NCBI RefSeq assembly: GCF_010119545.1
Contig: NZ_JAAEAA010000010.1
Location: 1 to 64,000 of the forward strand
DNA length: 64,000 nt
Reading direction: 5' to 3'
Source: Pontibacter fetidus
GTDB lineage: Bacteria > Bacteroidota > Bacteroidia > Cytophagales > Hymenobacteraceae
Positions within the stretch are counted from its first letter, which is position 1. Each line of letters opens with the position of its first letter. Below, in pieces: positions 9,227-17,502 of the stretch. A model generated the notes under the pieces. The model was not told the origin of the DNA. It saw only the letters and a list, made by a program, of their open reading frames with translations, and searched no databases. Both the position numbers and the translations under genes were made by a program.

Positions 9227-10558
9227 ATGAAAAAAGTAAGCACTTTATTAATGCTAGCCTTATTAGGTGTAGCCACAGTAGCTTGTAAAGAAGACGGCGA
9301 CGACACAGTAACGCCCATCGAACAGAATAAAGAAGTAGTGGAACTGAGCGGAAACATAACCTCCGACATGACACTGAAAGCCGATAAAAAATACCTCCTG
9401 AAAGGCTTTGTTTACGTGCAGGCCCCTGCAAAACTAACGATAGAACCAGGCAGTATCATCAAAGGTGATAAAGCCACAAAAGGCTCGCTTATTATTGAGC
9501 GCGGTGCCCAGATAATTGCCCGAGGTACTGTAGAGAAGCCAATTGTATTCACCTCTAACGAAGCTAAAGGCGCCCGCAGAGCCGGCGACTGGGGCGGACT
9601 GATTATACTTGGTAATGCGCCTGTAAACTTAGGTAGCTCAGCTGCTATAGAAGGTGGCGTGGACAGGCAGTATGGCGGCACGCAGGCTGCTGATAATTCA
9701 GGAGTGCTGAAATATGTGCGGGTAGAGTTTGCAGGTATCGCCTTCCAGCCGGATAACGAGATTAACGGCATTACTTTTGGTGGTGTGGGCAGCGGAACTG
9801 AGATCGATTACGTGCAGGTATCCTATAGCGGCGACGACTCTTTTGAGTGGTTTGGCGGCACCGTAAATGCAAAACACCTGATCGCTTACAAAACCGTGGA
9901 CGATATGTTTGATACTGATAACGGCTATTCAGGTACTGTGCAGTATGCAGTTGGTATCAGCGACCCAAATGTGGCTGACGTTTCAAAGTCAAATGGGTTT
10001 GAGTCGGATAACAACAAAGCCGGCGACACGGCAACCCCGAACACAACTGCTAAATTCTCGAACGTAAGCTTGTTTGGCCCACTGGCGACAGCCAACACAA
10101 CGGCGCAGTCAAACTATGGCAGCGGTATCCACTTTAAAAAGAACACGAAGATATCGGTTTATAACTCTGTAATTGCCGGCTGGCCGACTGGTATATATTT
10201 AGATGGTTCTGCAGTAGAAGGTGGTGCGACAAATAACGAACTTAACTTTAAGAACAACTATGTGGTGGCAGCCACAACGCCACTAAAAGTAGCATCGGGC
10301 AGCACATTTAACATCCAGAACTGGTTCAATACTAATAGCAATCTACAGCGAGCTTCAAATACGGACCTGAAAATTGAGAATGCTTACAGGCAATCAGGTG
10401 CGCCAACGTTGCTGCCAGGTACAGGTTCTGAGTTACTGTCTGGTGCATCTTTCAGCAATCTAAGTGGTTTTGAACAGGTGCAGTTTGTTGGAGCTTTCGG
10501 GGCAACCGACTGGACTGCCGGCTGGGCTAACTTCGACCCTCAGAATACTGATTACTAA
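9227..10558 (+). CDS. Beta-helix-type surface lipoprotein paired with the TonB receptor
   Basis: 443 residues starting at the ATG at 9227; an in-frame TTG two codons earlier is unlikely. Lipobox VATVAC gives a lipid anchor. The body is rich in Gly, Asn and short beta strands (DWGGLIILGNAPVN, GGVGSGTEIDYVQVSYSGDDSFEWFGG, GIHFKKNTKISVYNSVIAGW), which suggests a right-handed beta-helix. No catalytic motif is evident. Genes like this commonly follow a TonB-dependent receptor in Bacteroidota, so it may be the ligand-capturing partner on the cell surface. The exact function is unknown. Confidence 0.7.
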   Translation: MKKVSTLLMLALLGVATVACKEDGDDTVTPIEQNKEVVELSGNITSDMTLKADKKYLLKGFVYVQAPAKLTIEPGSIIKGDKATKGSLIIERGAQIIARGTVEKPIVFTSNEAKGARRAGDWGGLIILGNAPVNLGSSAAIEGGVDRQYGGTQAADNSGVLKYVRVEFAGIAFQPDNEINGITFGGVGSGTEIDYVQVSYSGDDSFEWFGGTVNAKHLIAYKTVDDMFDTDNGYSGTVQYAVGISDPNVADVSKSNGFESDNNKAGDTATPNTTAKFSNVSLFGPLATANTTAQSNYGSGIHFKKNTKISVYNSVIAGWPTGIYLDGSAVEGGATNNELNFKNNYVVAATTPLKVASGSTFNIQNWFNTNSNLQRASNTDLKIENAYRQSGAPTLLPGTGSELLSGASFSNLSGFEQVQFVGAFGATDWTAGWANFDPQNTDY

Positions 10559-10645
10559 TTTCCCTTCTTTACGTCTGGTTGTGTATGCATTGGTGAGATA
10601 ACGCATCACAATCGTTAGCGGCGCGGATTAGTCTCCCGCCCGCAC

Positions 10646-10678
10646 GAAACCCGCCGGTCCCAGGCGGGTTTCTTTTTT
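10646..10678 (+). terminator. Terminator after the receptor-lipoprotein pair
   Basis: GAAACCCGCC (10646-10655) pairs with GGCGGGTTTC (10663-10672) and is followed by six T residues. Strong intrinsic terminator. Confidence 0.85.
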
Positions 10679-10701
10679 GTAGTAAGGGTAAGTTTCTTTA
10701 T

Positions 10702-11106
10702 TGTCATTTCGAGCGTAGTCGAGAAATCTTATTTTTCCTATAGTTGAGTCTCTGGCCTAAATAATTACAAACTCTAACCAAGCTATCTTTTCAAACTTCC
10801 TCTAATCCTGGGAGCTTTACTTACCTATAGTTCCAATCCAGCTTTGGTGCCCTCACGGCCGGGAGGCCCCGTCTTCGGGCATCACGCTGCTGCTTTCTTT
10901 CTATCCTCGTTCCTCGGATTGCCTCACGGCACCGCAATAAATCAAAGGCGCTCAACCCAAAGACTGCGATATTTCTACTATTAACCTTTTATCTATAGTT
11001 TGAACTTCTAAGCTCCGAGATTTATCGTGATACTCCGAGATTTATCGTGATAGTAGTTCCGTAGGGACAGGTCGCGACCTGTCCGCTCGTGGACTGTAAC
11101 TATAGA
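10702..11106. repeat. ~400-bp interspersed repeat, copy A
   Basis: From TGTCATTTCGAGCG to AACTATAG this stretch runs parallel to 34166-34540. The best conserved core is 10809-10970, including CTTTGGTGCCCTCACGGCCG, GGCGCTCAACCCAAAGACTG and a perfect palindrome GGACAGGTCGCGACCTGTCC at 11065-11084. This copy alone carries an exact 20-bp tandem duplication (11013-11032 and 11033-11052). GC-rich short hairpins such as CCCG-TCTT-CGGG are visible. No ORF is conserved between copies, so it is probably non-coding. Nothing else is recognised in the gene-free stretch 10559-11274 apart from the terminator and two G-rich units. Confidence 0.8.
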
Positions 11107-11162
11107 ACGAAAGCTTATACTTAGGTAGTGGAAGAGGAATACCCGCCTTAGACAAGTCGCAG

Positions 11163-11272
11163 ATCCCGGACTTGATTCGGGAGAGGGGTTAGGGGTGGTT
11201 GGATCACATCAACTATAAAACTAAAGCCGGACTCCTTCCCCTGTTTTTAGGGGAAGGTTGGGAAGGGGTAAT
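11163..11272. repeat. Two G-rich hairpin repeat units (GGGGTTAGGGGTGG type)
   Basis: First unit about 11163-11200: CCCGGACTTGATTCGGG stem, then GAGAGGGGTTAGGGGTGG. Second unit 11234-11272: CCTTCCCC/GGGGAAGG stem with loop TGTTTTTA, then TTGGGAAGGGGTAA. Same family as units at 121-242 and 34554-34667. The second unit also lies just past the moxR stop. Confidence 0.65.
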
Positions 11273-11274
11273 AA

Positions 11275-12276
11275 TTAACTGATTGGAACTTTACGAAGTA
11301 TAGCCTCTATAAAATCCTTCGTCTTAATACCATCTGCTTCAGCTTCATAATTCAGAATAATACGGTGGTTCATCACGTCATGGGCAACTTCCTTGATATC
11401 CTCCGGTAACACGTAATCGCGTTCATCGAAATAAGCAACGGCGCGGGCGGCACGGTTTAACGCTATACTTGCACGCGGGGAAACACCGAATTGGATGTAA
11501 GGGGCAAACTCGTTCAGGTCGTATTCGGCTGGGCGGCGGGTAGCGAAAACCAATTCAATGATGTATCGCTCCAGCGTTTCGGAAAGCTGTACCTGGTTTA
11601 TCTCGTTGCGGATATGGAAAATATCTTCCTTTGAAAGTATCGTATTGATCGAGTCGTTGAAGGCCATGTTAGCCATGCGGCGCATGATCTCCAGCTCATC
11701 AGACTTCTTAGGATAGTCGATGTACACTTTCATCATAAAACGGTCTACCTGTGCTTCGGGTAGCGGGTACGTACCTTCATGCTCAACGGGGTTTTGGGTG
11801 GCCAGAACCAGAAAAGGCAAATCCAGTTTAAAAGTAGTCTCACCGATTGTTACCTGTTTTTCCTGCATCGCCTCCAGCAGTGCCGACTGCACCTTGGCAG
11901 GAGAGCGGTTCACCTCATCGGCAAGTATAAGATTGGCGAAAATAGGGCCTTTCTTTACTTCAAAAATAGATGCGTTCTGGTTGTAGATCATCGTTCCGAT
12001 AAGGTCGGAGGGCAGCAGGTCCGGGGTGAACTGGATACGCTGGAAATCTAAACGCAGTGCCTTGGATAGCGAGTTAATGGTCAGGGTTTTTGCCAGCCCG
12101 GGCACGCCTTCCAGCAGAATATGCCCACCGGTAAACAGACCGATCAGTAGTCGGTTGATCATGTACGATTGCCCTACTACTACTTTGCCCACTTCACTAA
12201 AAACCTGCTTTATCTTTAGCTGGTTTGCCTTCACTCTGTCTTCGTAAGCAATCTCTTCTACTGGCATAAAACTCAT
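11275..12276 (-). CDS. MoxR-family AAA+ ATPase
   Basis: 333 residues. The Walker A variant GVPGLAKT, the Walker B region LADEVNR, and the sensor LATQNPVEHEGTYPLPEAQVDRF are the MoxR signature, followed by a lid domain from about 240. MoxR ATPases act as chaperones that help metal-cofactor or von Willebrand-domain partners mature. Usually DUF58 and VWA genes follow; here the downstream gap holds only repeats, so it stands alone. The first ATG (12276) is used; a second ATG lies three codons in (12267). Partner and role are unknown. Confidence 0.88.
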   Translation of the reverse strand: MSFMPVEEIAYEDRVKANQLKIKQVFSEVGKVVVGQSYMINRLLIGLFTGGHILLEGVPGLAKTLTINSLSKALRLDFQRIQFTPDLLPSDLIGTMIYNQNASIFEVKKGPIFANLILADEVNRSPAKVQSALLEAMQEKQVTIGETTFKLDLPFLVLATQNPVEHEGTYPLPEAQVDRFMMKVYIDYPKKSDELEIMRRMANMAFNDSINTILSKEDIFHIRNEINQVQLSETLERYIIELVFATRRPAEYDLNEFAPYIQFGVSPRASIALNRAARAVAYFDERDYVLPEDIKEVAHDVMNHRIILNYEAEADGIKTKDFIEAILRKVPIS

Positions 12277-12470
12277 GGGTTCTGAAAAAACGACCCTAAT
12301 ATAGCTATATTACGCCATTACTGCCAAGCTATTGTGTAGCAGTTGTGTTATATTAAAACAAATGGCAGCGCAGGTTGCCCGCTTCAGAACAATAAAATTA
12401 TAGTTCTGGTATAGTAAACAGCAGTAAACTATACTTGCAGAAATTAAGCATACATCGAAACACATTGCTC

Positions 12471-13895
12471 ATGCAACACATCTTCAACACCGATCTCACC
12501 TCTGCCCTTTACACCGATATGTACCAGATCTCGATGGCGCATTCGCACTTTAACTATAGCCGGCAGAACGAACAGGTAGCCTTCGATTATTTTTTCAGGA
12601 AGCAGCCATATAGCGGTGGTTTCACCATCTTTTCGGGCTTGGGCGAGTTGCTGGCGCTGTTGCAGGAGTTTAAATTCAGTAGCCGGGATATTGACTGGCT
12701 GTACAAACATGGCTTTAACGATGGTTTCCTGGAGTATCTGCGGGACTTCAGCTTTAAAGGAACGGTGCACAGCATGCGCGAAGGCGAGATCGTTTTTCCG
12801 CAGGAGCCGATTGTGCGCGTGGAAGGGAATATTGTAGAAGCCCAGCTGGCCGAAACCGTGTTGCTGAATTACCTGAACTTTCAGTCGTTGGTGGCTACCA
12901 AGGCGGCGCGTATTAAGTTGGTAGCGAGAGGCGCAGCACTTAGCGAGTTTGGTTTGCGAAGGGCGCAAGGTATAGGCGGCATGTTTGCCAGCAGAGCGGC
13001 ACTAACAGGCGGTTTTACCAGTACATCAAACGTGCTGGCTGCCAGTATTTACGATGTGCCGGCAGTAGGCACTATGGCGCATGCGTACATACAGAGCTAT
13101 GATGGCGAACTGGAAGCTTTCAGAAGTTTTGCCAAGGTAAACCCCGAAGGTTGTGTACTGTTGGTTGATACTTACGATACCCTGAAAAGTGGTGTACCGA
13201 ATGCCATTACAGTTGCAAAAGAAATGGAACAGGAAGGCCATAAGCTGATGGGCATACGCCTCGATAGCGGCGATTTGGCTTACCTGGCCAAGCAATCGCG
13301 GGAGATGCTGGATGCGGCTGGCCTGAACTATGTGAAAATTGTAGCCTCTAACCAGCTCGACGAGCACATCATTAAAAGTTTGTTTGAGCAGGGCGCTCCT
13401 ATAGATGTTTTTGGTGTGGGCACCAACCTGGCAACCGGCAAACCCGACGCCGCCCTGGATGGCGTATACAAACTAAGTATGGCCGACGGCGAACCACGTT
13501 TAAAACTATCCGAGAACATTAAGAAAACAACTCTGCCCGGCCTGAAGCAAGTTTACAGGTTTACAGATGAAGCCGGTAATTTTGTAGCTGATGCCGTTGC
13601 TTTAATAGGAGATGCCATTCCGGATACTATCCATCACCCTTACGAGCCCGATAAAAGTATGTCGTTGCAGGGCTATACCTCGCAGCCGTTGCTGGAGCTG
13701 GTTATGCAGGATGGGAAGCCGACTAATGCACCTGTTCCGGTTTTAGAAGTGGCTGCCTATGCTACGGAGCGTTTAAGCAAATTAACAGAAGAGTATAAAC
13801 GTTTCGAGAACCCGCATATTTACAAAGTGGGGGTAAGCAAACAACTCCTGGACCTGCGTACAGAACTTCGCAACAAGTATAAAAAAGACCTATAA
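12471..13895 (+). CDS. pncB: Nicotinate phosphoribosyltransferase
   Basis: 474 residues from the ATG at 12471 (MQHIFNTDLTSALYTDMYQI); an in-frame TTG at 12435 adds only an unlikely tail. It makes nicotinate mononucleotide from nicotinate and PRPP with ATP, the entry step of the Preiss-Handler NAD salvage route. Recognisable family motifs are the TDMYQISMA N-terminus, the FGLRRAQG loop, GTMAHAYIQ, and the RLDSGDLAYLAKQSREMLD phosphate-binding region. pncA follows 2 bp later, so nicotinamide can be converted to nicotinate and then used by this enzyme. It diverges from moxR. Confidence 0.94.
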   Translation: MQHIFNTDLTSALYTDMYQISMAHSHFNYSRQNEQVAFDYFFRKQPYSGGFTIFSGLGELLALLQEFKFSSRDIDWLYKHGFNDGFLEYLRDFSFKGTVHSMREGEIVFPQEPIVRVEGNIVEAQLAETVLLNYLNFQSLVATKAARIKLVARGAALSEFGLRRAQGIGGMFASRAALTGGFTSTSNVLAASIYDVPAVGTMAHAYIQSYDGELEAFRSFAKVNPEGCVLLVDTYDTLKSGVPNAITVAKEMEQEGHKLMGIRLDSGDLAYLAKQSREMLDAAGLNYVKIVASNQLDEHIIKSLFEQGAPIDVFGVGTNLATGKPDAALDGVYKLSMADGEPRLKLSENIKKTTLPGLKQVYRFTDEAGNFVADAVALIGDAIPDTIHHPYEPDKSMSLQGYTSQPLLELVMQDGKPTNAPVPVLEVAAYATERLSKLTEEYKRFENPHIYKVGVSKQLLDLRTELRNKYKKDL

Positions 13896-13897
13896 GT

Positions 13898-14515
13898 ATG
13901 AAAGCACTGGTTATAGTTGATGTTCAGCTTGATTTTTTGCCTGCCGGCGCACTGGCTGTACCTAATGGCGACGAAGTTATTCCGCTTATAAATGAGCTGC
14001 AGCAATATGTTGATCTGGTTGTTGCCACACAGGACTGGCACCCGCCCGGGCACAAAAGCTTTGCCTCGGCACACCCCGGTAAAAAGCCATTCGAGATGAT
14101 TGACCTGGAAGGATTGGAGCAGGTGTTGTGGCCGAACCACTGTGTGCAGGGCACAGAAGGAGCCACGTTTTCTCCGGACCTGAACATGAACCACGTCGAA
14201 GCGATTTTCCGGAAAGGCATGGAAACGGACATAGACAGCTATAGCGGCTTTTACGACAACGGCCACCGCAAAGCAACTGGTATGGGCGCCTACCTGAAAG
14301 GCCGCGGCGTAACAGAAATATGGGTATGTGGCCTTGCCAGCGACTATTGTGTATACTTTACTGCACTAGATGGCTTAGAACTCGGCTTTAAAACAACCCT
14401 GATAGAAGATGCCAGCCGACCGATTGATGCTGCCAGCTTTGAGTTAAAAAAAGAGCACCTGCTAAGCAAAGGCGGACAAATTGGCCAGGCTAGAAAGATA
14501 TTGCTGAAAATGTAA
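13898..14515 (+). CDS. pncA: Nicotinamidase
   Basis: 205-residue cysteine hydrolase of the isochorismatase fold that converts nicotinamide to nicotinate and ammonia. The catalytic triad is readable as D8 (VIVDVQLDF), K106 (FRKGME) and C151 (LASDYCV). The metal-binding residues D46, H48 and H52 lie in TQDWHPPGH. The start ATG is 2 bp after the pncB stop, so the two form a two-gene NAD-salvage operon ended by the long hairpin at 14540-14590. Confidence 0.95.
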   Translation: MKALVIVDVQLDFLPAGALAVPNGDEVIPLINELQQYVDLVVATQDWHPPGHKSFASAHPGKKPFEMIDLEGLEQVLWPNHCVQGTEGATFSPDLNMNHVEAIFRKGMETDIDSYSGFYDNGHRKATGMGAYLKGRGVTEIWVCGLASDYCVYFTALDGLELGFKTTLIEDASRPIDAASFELKKEHLLSKGGQIGQARKILLKM

Positions 14516-14539
14516 TTCCTACATGCTGATTCTCAAACT

Positions 14540-14590
14540 ATATAACTATAAAAGCCACTTCTGTTACAGAAGTGGCTTTTATAGTTATAT
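14540..14590. terminator. 51-bp perfect hairpin, bidirectional terminator
   Basis: Two perfect 24-base arms (14540-14563 and 14567-14590) with a 3-base loop TTA, between convergent pncA and the 14607 gene. The core is AAAAGCCACTTCTG and the outer part is the AACTATA/TATAGTT motif. A and T runs on both sides make it functional in both directions. Confidence 0.85.
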
Positions 14591-14606
14591 AATAGTTTAT
14601 ACTTAC

Positions 14607-14990
14607 CTACGAAAGGTAGAACTCGCCTTCGTGGCCGTGAGCACGCTGGTTTTTGAAGCGGGCAATGTCGGTTTGCAGGTTATTGTAAATCTCTTCTATC
14701 TCTTCAGACTCAGCAGTAAGCGGTTTTATGTGCTCGCTCAGTAATTTGGCTGCCAATGGGTAAAATTTGGAGTCGTCGGTGTTTTTGGCATTTACCTTAA
14801 AGTTGCTGATCGCATTTTCCAGCTTCTTCAGCATTGGGTACTGTGCCTTAAATTCCTGCACAGTATCGCGCAGCTTCTCCCGTATCATGAGGTAAAGATC
14901 TTCCTCAAACGTTATTCCCAGGTCATCATCCTCTTCATCGTCGAAATCACTATAGCTGAAATCCTCGTCGAAATCTAAATCGTCTCTCAT
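14607..14990 (-). CDS. Hypothetical acidic protein
   Basis: 127 residues, not recognised. The first 30 residues are extremely acidic (DFDEDFSYSDFDDEEDDD), followed by a predicted all-helical body with heptad-like spacing (YLMIREKLRDTVQEFKAQYPMLKKLENAIS). There is no signal peptide or membrane segment, so it is cytoplasmic. It stands alone between the long hairpin and an AT-rich gap. An acidic disordered head on a helical body would suit protein-protein interaction, but no function can be given. Confidence 0.7.
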   Translation of the reverse strand: MRDDLDFDEDFSYSDFDDEEDDDLGITFEEDLYLMIREKLRDTVQEFKAQYPMLKKLENAISNFKVNAKNTDDSKFYPLAAKLLSEHIKPLTAESEEIEEIYNNLQTDIARFKNQRAHGHEGEFYLS

Positions 14991-15437
14991 GGCTAATAAT
15001 AAAAGTTTTAATGTTGATAGTACGGGCTAACTTTCTCTTTGTGTCAGATATACTTCAGTTTTTAGGCTAAAGTTTGGTTATTTACCGGGCAGCAAAGTAT
15101 AAAGTAACTGCATAATTAGCACTTCAGATGAATATTTGCAATACTAGTGAGTTCATGCTTACATCTTTTTTAACAACAAGTGTTTGAAGCAATTTTAAGG
15201 TGTTGACTATATGGTGGGTTAAATCAATAAATTAAAAATAAATTTAGACCTGATGTTACAAAATGGTTGAAAGTGGTTAATTTTTTAACAGGTTTTAGCT
15301 GTTTGTTATTTATATAGGCACTAAAGCGCTATTAGGGCGCATTTTTAATGATGTTACGATGTGTCTGTAAATAGGCTTTTTTGTATATAGTTTTAGGTAT
15401 ATGTTTGTTGCATTGTTTTATTATCTAACTTAAACTA
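14991..15437. other. AT-rich gap between divergent genes
   Basis: About 450 bases with no convincing gene. It is notably AT-rich (runs such as AAATTAAAAATAAATTT around 15228) and has few of the dispersed motifs. It holds the promoter at 15380-15407 for the downstream lipoprotein gene and presumably that of the 14607 gene on the other strand. Confidence 0.6.
15380..15407 (+). promoter_or_regulatory. Promoter of the split lipoprotein gene
   Basis: TTTG at 15380-15383 and TATGTTTG at 15400-15407 match the -33 TTTG / -7 TAnnTTTG Bacteroidota pattern with a 16-base gap, slightly short. It lies 30 bases before the ATG at 15438. Confidence 0.5.
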
Positions 15438-16310
15438 ATGAAAACACTGCAATTACTTTTATTATTTGTAGGACTTATTTTTCTACTACCATCCTGCGAT
15501 TTGCAGAATGATGAAAATGTTGAGCCCAATCATTCAACAATAATTAACCCTAATAAACTACAGATTACAAGCATTAAAAACGAGAAACAGCTCTCTGTTG
15601 CGTTATCTAAATTAGGTTATCTTTCGCTTAATAATGGCAGAGTAGCAACATCTGCAAATTTAAGTGTTGAAAATATTATAAAAGTGCTTCAGCCTGATAG
15701 TACCAGTTATGCATTCTCTGTTGCTATTAAATCCGATGACTTAAATAAGATTCTTAAAAACCTTGTTTTAAAAGAAGTAAAGGGAGGTTATTTAGGGTTT
15801 ATGCTAGAATACACAGCTGAAGAACAATTGCCTTATAAGAGCAACGGTAAATTTGATATAAAGGCTTTTACCGGTACCTTAAAACGATTTGATTTAGAAG
15901 GTAAGCTTTTGTTTACTATCAGATATGAGAATGGCGTGCAGGTAAACCAGCAGAAAGCAAATGCGCGTATGGCATCCATTTGTGTAGTATCTTCTTACAT
16001 TGCATCAGAAGTTATTGGTGAAGAATGTGATGACTCTTATTCACCAACAGTTGAAAGTCCTTTTAAAGAATCATCAAATACTGGAATTGATTATGGTGGA
16101 TGTACGCCTATAACACAATCCTATATGGTGTATACTTATGGCGATTGCGGGGGGACTGGTGGTTCATTTGTAGTGATGGATCAGGTAGTAGTACAACTGG
16201 CCCAGGAACAGGAGGTACAACAGGCCCTGGTGGAAGCAGTTCAGATAGCAGCTTACAGTTTGATGAGTATGTTGGTGTTGCAGAACCAGTTGAGCCGATT
16301 CGTGACATAG
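15438..16310 (+). CDS. Lipoprotein, N-terminal part of a frameshifted gene
   Basis: 290 codons as read. Signal peptide with lipobox FLLPSC (Cys at about 20), then an unrecognised region with beta character to about residue 235. Sense ends at YTYGDCGG (about 16154). The remaining about 50 residues in this frame are out-of-frame reading of the next segment (repetitive QVVVQLAQEQEVQQAL). If one base is added to the G6 run at 16149-16154, the reading continues without a break into the 16100-16960 frame as GDCGG-DWWFICSDGSG, giving one protein of about 507 residues. It is AT-richer than its neighbours: the 60 bases from 15481 contain 23 G+C. Function unknown. Confidence 0.6.
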   Translation: MKTLQLLLLFVGLIFLLPSCDLQNDENVEPNHSTIINPNKLQITSIKNEKQLSVALSKLGYLSLNNGRVATSANLSVENIIKVLQPDSTSYAFSVAIKSDDLNKILKNLVLKEVKGGYLGFMLEYTAEEQLPYKSNGKFDIKAFTGTLKRFDLEGKLLFTIRYENGVQVNQQKANARMASICVVSSYIASEVIGEECDDSYSPTVESPFKESSNTGIDYGGCTPITQSYMVYTYGDCGGTGGSFVVMDQVVVQLAQEQEVQQALVEAVQIAAYSLMSMLVLQNQLSRFVT

Positions 16311-16960
16311 TAAAGGATTCCACCCTTTTATATAATCAAAAAGCAAACTGTATCTATGATAAGTTAGGTGGGGGTGCAACTATGAAGTCTCTAGTGACCG
16401 ACTATGAAAGTAATGGTGGAACTGTGAATTTAACTTATAAGGTTGGTTCTTTAACGTCAGGTAGAAATGGTGAGTGTGATCCAACGGATAATACGTTTAA
16501 GAACATTGTGATTACTATAGACGAAAACTACATTAACTCAGCCAGAACTATACAGGTTGCCAGAACATTTCTGCATGAGAGTGTGCATGCAAAAATCTTC
16601 TCATACTTGCGGCAGATTGAAGGCTACGAAAATTTGGATAAGGATAACTTTCCAGTCATGTATGAGGCTTATGTAAATGCCAAAAAGAGTGGAACAAGTA
16701 TGGATGCTGTAGCCAACAGGGTTCACCACGAAGAGATGGCCAAACATTATGTTGAATTGATAGCAAAAGGACTCCAAGAGTTTGATGCAATGAATCACAA
16801 CAACCCAGAAGTAACTATAGATCATTATAGAGCGCTGGCGTGGGATGGATTGGAACAATCGACTGCATGGAATAATTTACAACAAACAGTTAGAGATAAA
16901 ATAACTAATGATAGAAAGTTTATTATGGACTGGTTTACAATTTTAACCTGCAAAGACTGA
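16100..16960 (+). CDS. HExxH metallopeptidase-like C-terminal part of the frameshifted gene
   Basis: Genuine sequence begins around 16155 (DWWFICSDGSGSS); the codons before it are out of frame with the lipoprotein part. A Gly/Ser/Thr-rich linker (about 16172-16250) leads to a globular domain with TFLHESVHAKIF, an HExxH zinc-peptidase motif at about 16570-16605. A second acidic/histidine region (HHEEMAKHYVELI) lies about 50 residues later and may hold the third ligand. By itself it lacks a signal peptide, so it probably only makes sense joined to the upstream lipoprotein. The next gene starts 1 base after its stop. Peptidase activity is inferred from the motif only. Confidence 0.55.
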   Translation: MYAYNTILYGVYLWRLRGDWWFICSDGSGSSTTGPGTGGTTGPGGSSSDSSLQFDEYVGVAEPVEPIRDIVKDSTLLYNQKANCIYDKLGGGATMKSLVTDYESNGGTVNLTYKVGSLTSGRNGECDPTDNTFKNIVITIDENYINSARTIQVARTFLHESVHAKIFSYLRQIEGYENLDKDNFPVMYEAYVNAKKSGTSMDAVANRVHHEEMAKHYVELIAKGLQEFDAMNHNNPEVTIDHYRALAWDGLEQSTAWNNLQQTVRDKITNDRKFIMDWFTILTCKD

Positions 16961-16961
16961 T

Positions 16962-17447
16962 ATGAGAGCAAAGACTTATTTTACAAGTTTATTATTGCTG
17001 GTGTTAATTTCATGCAAAGTACAGGGGCAGGAGTTGAGCAAAAAAGATACGGAGCTTTACATATTATTTAACACTGTAGAAAATAGAAGATACGATTCTA
17101 AAATTGTAGTGCCTAAGACTTTAGAAGAACGATGGGAAGTTCAATACCTGTTTGCAAATTCAGACTTTAAGAAGTCAAGATTATACGATGGGTATCCTTT
17201 ACAATTCATTACTAAAGATAAAAGGGAAGCTAAAACAATAACTAACCAAGAGCTAAAGAAACTACCTGTAGTTACTATAGAGCAACTGCACAAATTCATC
17301 AGCGAGAATTACAAAGGGGGCGAAGAATCTGGTTATTACGGTGGTTCTTACTTTAATAACCTGAAACACATTTACTTAGTAGAAAAGGATGAGAAAACCA
17401 AAACTGCCACTATTACGGAGGTAAAGCCGGATATTACCATTGAATAA
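16962..17447 (+). CDS. Small exported protein downstream of the metallopeptidase
   Basis: 161 residues, not recognised. The N-terminus MRAKTYFTSLLLLVLISCKVQGQ is an export signal, with LISC as a possible lipobox (Cys at about 18) or cleavage after VQGQ. The mature part is hydrophilic, with charged helices and a Gly/Tyr patch (GGEESGYYGGSYF). The start is 1 base after the preceding stop, so it is co-transcribed with the split metallopeptidase gene and shares its low GC. The tight pairing suggests a partner of that protein (inhibitor, immunity-like or accessory), which is speculation. Confidence 0.65.
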   Translation: MRAKTYFTSLLLLVLISCKVQGQELSKKDTELYILFNTVENRRYDSKIVVPKTLEERWEVQYLFANSDFKKSRLYDGYPLQFITKDKREAKTITNQELKKLPVVTIEQLHKFISENYKGGEESGYYGGSYFNNLKHIYLVEKDEKTKTATITEVKPDITIE

Positions 17448-17495
17448 AACTATAAAAAAAGGGGCTGCGATCTTGCAGCCCCTTTTTTTATAGTT
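17448..17495. terminator. Bidirectional terminator with 21-bp perfect arms
   Basis: Arms 17448-17468 and 17475-17495 with loop GATCTT. The core is GGGGCTGC/GCAGCCCC flanked by seven A and seven T, and the outer ends are AACTATA/TATAGTT. It lies between convergent genes. Confidence 0.9.
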
Positions 17496-17502
17496 GACGT
17501 TG

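Noticed and set aside
10559..11274. Small gene in the repeat-filled gap
   Set aside because: No reading frame is shared by the two copies of the repeat and no start signal is visible.
12435..12470. Upstream TTG start extending pncB
   Set aside because: The added residues do not resemble the family. The ATG at 12471 gives the standard N-terminus. The same reasoning applied to TTG extensions at dxs, the DEAD-box gene, MOSC, susC and S9, where the TTG often lies within the -7 box.
12444..12968. Minus-strand open frame of 174 codons
   Set aside because: Antisense shadow of pncB with no family features.
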